This document shows positions 59,971 to 64,000 of a stretch of DNA of 64,000 bases, in pieces. The position numbers were made by a program, and so were the translations under genes. The DNA is from Asanoa ferruginea (GTDB lineage: Bacteria; Actinomycetota; Actinomycetes; Mycobacteriales; Micromonosporaceae). The stretch spans positions 4,464,001 through 4,528,000 of the forward strand of contig NZ_QUMQ01000001.1 in NCBI RefSeq assembly GCF_003387075.1, in the 5' to 3' direction. The notes beneath the pieces are model-generated. The model saw only the letters and a program-made list of their open reading frames with translations. It searched no databases and was not told where the DNA came from. Every line of letters begins with the position of its first letter. Positions within the stretch are counted from its first letter, which is position 1.

Positions 59971-60827
59971 GCGTCACCCGCCTGGCGCTTGTTGGCGGCG
60001 GCCATGCCGCGGGCGTCGAGCCCGCCGAGCGAGTCGGTGCTGACCTCCGCGTTGTGCGCGTGCGCCGCGTGGTGCAGCCCGAACACCGAGTCCATCCCGG
60101 ACCGCATGCCCATCAGGTCTTCGGCCTGGTTGACCGCCTTCTTGGTGAGCGCCAGCCCGAGCCGGGGCATCTCCGCGATCTTCGTGGCCATCCGCAGCAC
60201 CTCGGGCTCGAGGTCGGCGCGGGGCACGACGTGGTTGACCATGCCGAGGTCCTTGGCCCGCTGTGCGCTGAACCGGTCGCCGGTGAAGAGGAACTCCTTG
60301 GCGGCGCGCGGGTTGAGCACCCACGGGTGCGCGAAGTATTCGACGCCCGGGATGCCCATCCGCACGACGGGGTCGGCGAAGTAGGCGTCGTCGGACGCGA
60401 TGATGAAGTCGCAGCACCAGGCGAGCATCAGGCCGCCGGCGATGCAGGCGCCCTGCACCATCGCGATCATCGGCTTGGGGATGTCGCGCCAGCGCCGGCA
60501 CATGCCGAGGTAGACCTCGGACTCGCGGGCGAACCGGCTGTCGACGCCGGCCTTGCCGACGTGGTCATACCAGATGACGGCCTTGCGCTCGAACGACTCG
60601 TCGGCGTCGCGCTCGGGTGTGCCGATGTCGTGGCCGGCGCAGAAGTGCTTGCCGTTGCCGCCCAACACGATGACTTTGATGTCGTCGTCGTTGACGGCCC
60701 GGCTGAACGCCGCGTCGAGGGCGTAGGTGACCTTCGAGTTCTGCGCGTTGCTGTAGCGCGGCCGGTTGAGCATCACCAGCGCGACCGGGCCGCGCGCCTC
60801 GTAGGTGACGACGGGTTCGGTTGTCAT
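59967..60827 (-). CDS. Enoyl-CoA hydratase/isomerase
   Basis: 286 residues of the crotonase fold. The oxyanion loop is HFCAGHDIGTP and the second loop QGACIAGGLMLAWCCDFIIASDDAYFADPVVRMGIPGVEYFAHPW. The crotonase acid/base Glu positions are not clearly kept. Likely hydrates the product of the downstream FadE complex. GGAGG lies before the ATG, and the KstR2-type site is just upstream, inside the ipdC 3' end. It overlaps the ipdC stop (ATGA). Confidence 0.88.
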   Translation of the reverse strand: MTTEPVVTYEARGPVALVMLNRPRYSNAQNSKVTYALDAAFSRAVNDDDIKVIVLGGNGKHFCAGHDIGTPERDADESFERKAVIWYDHVGKAGVDSRFARESEVYLGMCRRWRDIPKPMIAMVQGACIAGGLMLAWCCDFIIASDDAYFADPVVRMGIPGVEYFAHPWVLNPRAAKEFLFTGDRFSAQRAKDLGMVNHVVPRADLEPEVLRMATKIAEMPRLGLALTKKAVNQAEDLMGMRSGMDSVFGLHHAAHAHNAEVSTDSLGGLDARGMAAANKRQAGDA

Positions 60828-61939
60828 TCGTCCTCCGGGTCCGACGGGCTGACGCTACCAAACAAGTGCTTGGTTGGCGAGATCGTCGCCTGTGCCCGCG
60901 ATAGCTGGGAAACGGCGTCGGAGACGATCCGGTCGACCAGCTCCGCGCAGCTCGGCAGGTCGTCGATCAGACCGACCACCTGGCCGGACGCGAGCATGCC
61001 GGCGTCGGTGTCGCCCTCGACCAGGCCGGCGCGCAGCAGCATCGGCGTGTTGGCGGCGAGCACGAGTTGGGCCCACGAGCGGTCGCCGGCCTTTCTCATC
61101 GCGAGCCCGTCGCGGAGCAGCGCGGGCCAGCTGAGTTGGGCCATCCGCTTGAACTGCGCGGTCCGCCGGGCCGTCCGGAACAGGCCGGTCAACCGGTTCT
61201 CGCGGTCGAGACCGTTGACGAACCGGGTACGCAGCAGCCGGTGCGGCATGCCGTCGGCCTTGCTGGTGACCACGGTGCCGTCGAGCCCGAAGCCCAGATA
61301 CTCCCGCCGGATCCGCTCCGGCACGGCGCTGTCGCTGGTCAACAGGAACCGGGTGCCCATGCCGATGCCGGCCGCGCCGTAGGAGAGCGCGGCGGCCAGC
61401 CCGCGGCCGTCGTAGAAGCCGCCGGCCGCGACGACCGGGATGTCGACGGCGTCGAGCACCGAGGGCAGCAGGAGCGTGGTCGGCACCTGGCCGGTGTGGC
61501 CGCCGCCCTCGCCGCCCTGCACCATCACCAGGTCGGCACCCCAGGCGGCCACCTTCTGCGCGTGCCGTGCGGCGCCGACCGAGGGCATCACCACGACGCC
61601 GTGTTCCTTCAGGCGGGCGATCTGCTCCGGTCGCGGTGCCAGGGCGAAGGATGCGACCTTCACGCCGTACTCGATGAGCAGTTGAACGCGCTTGTCGGCG
61701 TCGCCGGCGTCGGCCCGCAGGTTGACGCCGAACGGCTGGGTGGTGCGCTCGCGCACCTCGACGATCGCGCGCTCGAGTTCCGCGAGGGTCATCGTCGCCG
61801 AGGCCAGGATGCCGAGCGCGCCGGCGTTGGCGGTGGCCGACACCAGGCGTGGGCCGGCGACCCAGCCCATTCCGGTCTGCACGATGGGATGGGTGACACC
61901 GGTGAGCTCGGTCAGCGCCGTGCGGAAGGCCGGTCTCAC
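60824..61939 (-). CDS. ipdC: Nitronate-monooxygenase-fold flavoprotein IpdC
   Basis: A 371-residue TIM-barrel FMN protein: VTHPIVQTGMGWVAGPRLVSATANAGALGILASATMT, LVMVQGGEGGGHTGQVPT and VVAAGGFYDGRGLAAALSYGAAGIGMGTRFL. In mycobacteria IpdC (Rv3553) oxidises a hydroxylated HIP-CoA intermediate. The last codons (TKHLFG) overlap a KstR2-type operator. GTG at 61939 overlaps the echA20 stop (GTGA). Confidence 0.9.
   Translation of the reverse strand: MRPAFRTALTELTGVTHPIVQTGMGWVAGPRLVSATANAGALGILASATMTLAELERAIVEVRERTTQPFGVNLRADAGDADKRVQLLIEYGVKVASFALAPRPEQIARLKEHGVVVMPSVGAARHAQKVAAWGADLVMVQGGEGGGHTGQVPTTLLLPSVLDAVDIPVVAAGGFYDGRGLAAALSYGAAGIGMGTRFLLTSDSAVPERIRREYLGFGLDGTVVTSKADGMPHRLLRTRFVNGLDRENRLTGLFRTARRTAQFKRMAQLSWPALLRDGLAMRKAGDRSWAQLVLAANTPMLLRAGLVEGDTDAGMLASGQVVGLIDDLPSCAELVDRIVSDAVSQLSRAQATISPTKHLFGSVSPSDPEDE
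60858..60875. promoter_or_regulatory. KstR2 operator inside the ipdC 3' end
   Basis: ACCAAACAAGTGCTTGGT contains a perfect match to AnCAAGnnCTTGnT (60862-60875). It lies 31 bp upstream of the enoyl-CoA hydratase ATG but within ipdC codons. It may drive or repress a promoter internal to the operon. Confidence 0.82.
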
Positions 61940-62694
61940 GCGGTCAGGTTCTCGCCCGTGCGCACGAACTCGTCGCGGTGCTCGTCGGCGACGCCGGCCA
62001 GGTTGAGCTCGAAGGTGAAGCCCTGCTCGAACCGGTAGCTGGTGTTGACGTCGACCGGGTCGATGCCGTTGAGCGCTTCCTTGGCGGCCCGGATCACCCG
62101 GGGGTCCTTGGCGGCGATCTCGCGCGCCAGCGCCAGGGCGGCCGCGTCGAGCTCCTCGCGCGGCACGACCTCCACCACCGAGCCGAAGTCGAACAGCCGC
62201 TGGGCGGTGATGGTCCGGCTCGTGTAGTACATCGTCCGCATCAGGTGCTGCGGCACCAGCCGGGACAGGTGCGTGGCGGCGCCGAGCGCGCCGCGGTCGA
62301 CCTCGGGCACGCCGAAGTAGGCGTCATCGCTCGCGACGACCGAGTCGCAGTTGCCGACCAGGCCGACGCCACCGCCGAGGCAGAAGCCGTTGACGGCCGC
62401 GATGACCGGAGTGGCGCACTCGTAGATGGCCTTGAACGCCGCGTGGCAGCCGCGGTTGGCCTCCAACAGCGCGGTGAAGCCCACCGAGCGCTGCATCTCC
62501 TTGATGTCGACGCCGGCGTTGAAACCTCGGCCCTCCGCGCGCAGCACCACGACCCGGGCGCCGAGGTCGGTCGGTGCCGTGCGCACCGCGTCGGCGATGG
62601 CGAACCAACCGGCCACCGGCACGGCGTTGACCGGTGGGAAGTCGACGGTCACGACGGCGATGTGGCTGTCGACCAACTCTGTGGAGACGGGCAT
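61936..62694 (-). CDS. echA20: Ring-opening enoyl-CoA hydratase homologue EchA20
   Basis: 252 residues of the crotonase fold: PVNAVPVAGWFAIADAV, GRGFNAGVDIKEMQRSVGF, NGFCLGGGVGLVGNCDSVVASDDAYFGVPEVDRGALGAATHLSRLVP. EchA20 (Rv3550) hydrolytically opens ring D of the bicyclic CoA ester in HIP catabolism. It heads the minus-strand operon echA20-ipdC-echA-fadE31-fadE32-ipdA-ipdB. A 16-bp palindrome lies in the divergent gap upstream. Confidence 0.9.
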   Translation of the reverse strand: MPVSTELVDSHIAVVTVDFPPVNAVPVAGWFAIADAVRTAPTDLGARVVVLRAEGRGFNAGVDIKEMQRSVGFTALLEANRGCHAAFKAIYECATPVIAAVNGFCLGGGVGLVGNCDSVVASDDAYFGVPEVDRGALGAATHLSRLVPQHLMRTMYYTSRTITAQRLFDFGSVVEVVPREELDAAALALAREIAAKDPRVIRAAKEALNGIDPVDVNTSYRFEQGFTFELNLAGVADEHRDEFVRTGENLTA

Positions 62695-62742
62695 GAGCGG
62701 TCCTAACGATTGCTCGTGGTGTTCTGAGATGCTAACACTTAC

Positions 62743-62758
62743 TATCTTCTAGAAGATA
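62743..62758. promoter_or_regulatory. Palindromic operator candidate
   Basis: TATCTTCTAGAAGATA is a perfect 16-bp palindrome in the divergent gap between echA20 and the flavin reductase. It does not fit the KstR2 consensus nor the KstR consensus TnnAACnnGTTnnA, so another regulator is implied. Confidence 0.6.
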
Positions 62759-62785
62759 AGACGTCAATGAACGGCAGGTGGTGCG

Positions 62786-63274
62786 GTGAGCGGGATCAGG
62801 GCCACCGAGATCGAGGCCCTCCGGATGCGCGAGGTGCTGGGCCACTTCCCGTCCGGCGTGACCGTGGTGACCGGCGTCGACGGTGCCGGGCCGGCGGGGT
62901 TCGCCTGCCAGTCGTTCCACGCGCTGTCGCTGGACCCACCCTTGGTGTGCTTCTGCGTCGGGCGGTCGTCGACCACGTGGCCGCGGATTCGCGCCGCCGG
63001 CCGGTTCGCCGTCAACATCCTGGGCATCGGGCACGAGGAGCTTTCCCGGACGTTCGCGCGCAGTGGCGGCGACAAGTTCGATGGCGTCGACTGGTCGCCC
63101 AGCCCGCTCGGCTCGCCGCTGCTCGCCGAGGCGGTCGCGTGGGTCGACTGCCGGATCAGCGCGGTCTACGACGGTGGCGACCACGAGATCGTCGTCGGCG
63201 CGGTGACCGCGCTGGAGGCGATCGGCGGCGAACCGCTCGTCTTCTTCCGGGGCGAATACCGGGCGCTGGCATGA
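62786..63274 (+). CDS. HsaB-like flavin reductase
   Basis: 162 residues: LGHFPSGVTVVTGVDGAGPAGFACQSFHALSLDPPLVCFCVGRSSTTWPRIRAAGRFAVNILG, FARSGGDKFDGVDWSPSPLGSP and VYDGGDHEIVVGAVTAL closely follow HsaB, the FMN reductase that supplies reduced flavin to the HsaA monooxygenase of ring A/B degradation. HsaA itself is not in the window, so its partner is unknown. GTG at 62786. The stop overlaps the SDR start (ATGA). Confidence 0.87.
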   Translation: MSGIRATEIEALRMREVLGHFPSGVTVVTGVDGAGPAGFACQSFHALSLDPPLVCFCVGRSSTTWPRIRAAGRFAVNILGIGHEELSRTFARSGGDKFDGVDWSPSPLGSPLLAEAVAWVDCRISAVYDGGDHEIVVGAVTALEAIGGEPLVFFRGEYRALA

Positions 63275-64000
63275 GGTTGGCCGGCCGGGTCGCCGTCGTC
63301 AGCGGCGCCAGCCGCGGCATCGGTGCCGCCATCGCGGAGCGGCTCGCCGCCGAGGGTGCGACGGTCGCGATCGTGGCGCGCAGCCTGTCGTCGAGCACCG
63401 ACGGCCTGGCCGGGACGCTGGCCGACACCGCGGCCCGGATCGCCGCGCACGGGTGGCGGGCCGTGCCGGTCGCGGCCGACCTCACCGACCCGGCCGAGCG
63501 GGCCCGGGTCGTCGACACCGTGCTCGAGGCCTGCGGCCGGATCGACATCCTCGTCAACGCCGCGGGCCGGGCCGTGTTCGCACCGATGAGCGGGTTCACC
63601 GCCGAGGACGTGCTCGCTCAGGTACAGCAATACGTCGTCGCGCCCTACGAACTGACCCGCCTCGCGTTGCCCGCGTTGCGGGCCAACGGCGCCGGCTGGG
63701 TGGTCAACATCGGCTCGAACAGTGCCGCGATACCCGCCGGGCCGCCGTGGAGCGGCTACACCACCGATGGGGGAGCCGCGCTCTACGCCGGGCTGAAGGC
63801 CGCCGTCGTGCGGACCAGCGTGAGCCTCGCGGCCGAGTTGGCCCGTGACGGCATCTCGGTGAACGTGGTCGCGCCAGTCAGCGCCGTCCGCACGCCGGGG
63901 CTGGAAGCGCTGGGCATCCGGACGGACAACGTCGAACCCGTGGAGCACCTGGCGGAAGCGGTGGTCGACCTGGTCTCCGCCGATCCGAGGGCAGTGACCG
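63271..64000 (+). CDS. Short-chain dehydrogenase/reductase, cut by the window end
   Basis: A classical SDR: VAVVSGASRGIGAAIAERLAAEGA (cofactor), DILVNAAGRAV, NIGSNSA (catalytic Ser) and LYAGLKAAVVRTSVSLAAELARDGISVNVVAP with Tyr-x3-Lys (YAGLK). The last ~10 residues are beyond the window. Its coupling to an HsaB-like reductase and proximity to the ipd genes suggest a steroid-catabolic dehydrogenase (IpdF- or Rv3548/3549-like), but the substrate cannot be read from the sequence. Confidence 0.88.
   Translation, partial: MRLAGRVAVVSGASRGIGAAIAERLAAEGATVAIVARSLSSSTDGLAGTLADTAARIAAHGWRAVPVAADLTDPAERARVVDTVLEACGRIDILVNAAGRAVFAPMSGFTAEDVLAQVQQYVVAPYELTRLALPALRANGAGWVVNIGSNSAAIPAGPPWSGYTTDGGAALYAGLKAAVVRTSVSLAAELARDGISVNVVAPVSAVRTPGLEALGIRTDNVEPVEHLAEAVVDLVSADPRAVT

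Noticed and set aside
62743-62758. KstR-type operator
   Set aside because: Does not fit TnnAACnnGTTnnA nor the KstR2 motif, though it is a real palindrome.

Overview
The window is high-G+C DNA (roughly 70% or more by eye) from a filamentous, sporulating actinobacterium, most likely a member of the Micromonosporaceae. The evidence is an SsgA/SsgB-family sporulation protein, DksA/TraR and MarR/TetR regulators of actinobacterial type, a desferrioxamine-type siderophore operon with a DtxR/IdeR iron box, a mixed aerobic/anaerobic corrin operon, and an HIP (steroid C/D-ring) catabolic cluster with KstR2-type operators. Genus cannot be fixed from the sequence alone.

Layout. 1-19 kb is a mosaic of small units: a truncated sensor kinase, a TPR membrane protein, MarR-VOC and TetR-FAD-monooxygenase regulator/enzyme pairs with clear palindromic operators, a TcmP-like protein, a K+ channel, two very small conserved proteins, a secreted sugar dehydrogenase, a secreted cutinase/polyester hydrolase, a LuxR-family ATPase regulator, and two coiled-coil proteins. 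17.3-24.4 kb is a siderophore operon on the minus strand (desA, desB, a desC-desD fusion, and a penicillin-acylase-type gene), with every junction overlapping and an iron box in front. 26.4-43.2 kb is B12: a cobalamin riboswitch driving cbtB-cbtA (cobalt uptake), then two minus-strand operons (cobF-cobK-cobN, and riboswitch-chelatase-cobO-cobB-cobI-cobM-cobL-cbiG/cobJ-cobH-cbiX). 43.3-54.3 kb is again a mosaic, including a decayed FAD monooxygenase, a repeat array beside tRNA-Val, ssgB, an ArsR/SRPBCC pair, an APC permease and a GT-C glycosyltransferase. 54.3-64 kb is a steroid C/D-ring degradation cluster (fadA6, kstR2, ipdAB, two acyl-CoA dehydrogenases, enoyl-CoA hydratase, ipdC, echA20, an HsaB-like flavin reductase and an SDR that runs off the window).

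The most unusual feature is a recurrent kind of tandem duplication. At least seven genes carry internal, in-frame tandem repeats (27, 48, 63, 72, 75, 96 and 99 bp units, all multiples of three). Three more arrays sit outside intact coding sequence (80 bp, 100 bp and alternating 84/91 bp units). The 80-bp array at the cobL/cbiG junction is the most striking. It has copied an ATGA stop-start overlap, so that four 27-codon micro-ORFs, each overlapping the next by ATGA, now lie between cobL and cbiG-cobJ.
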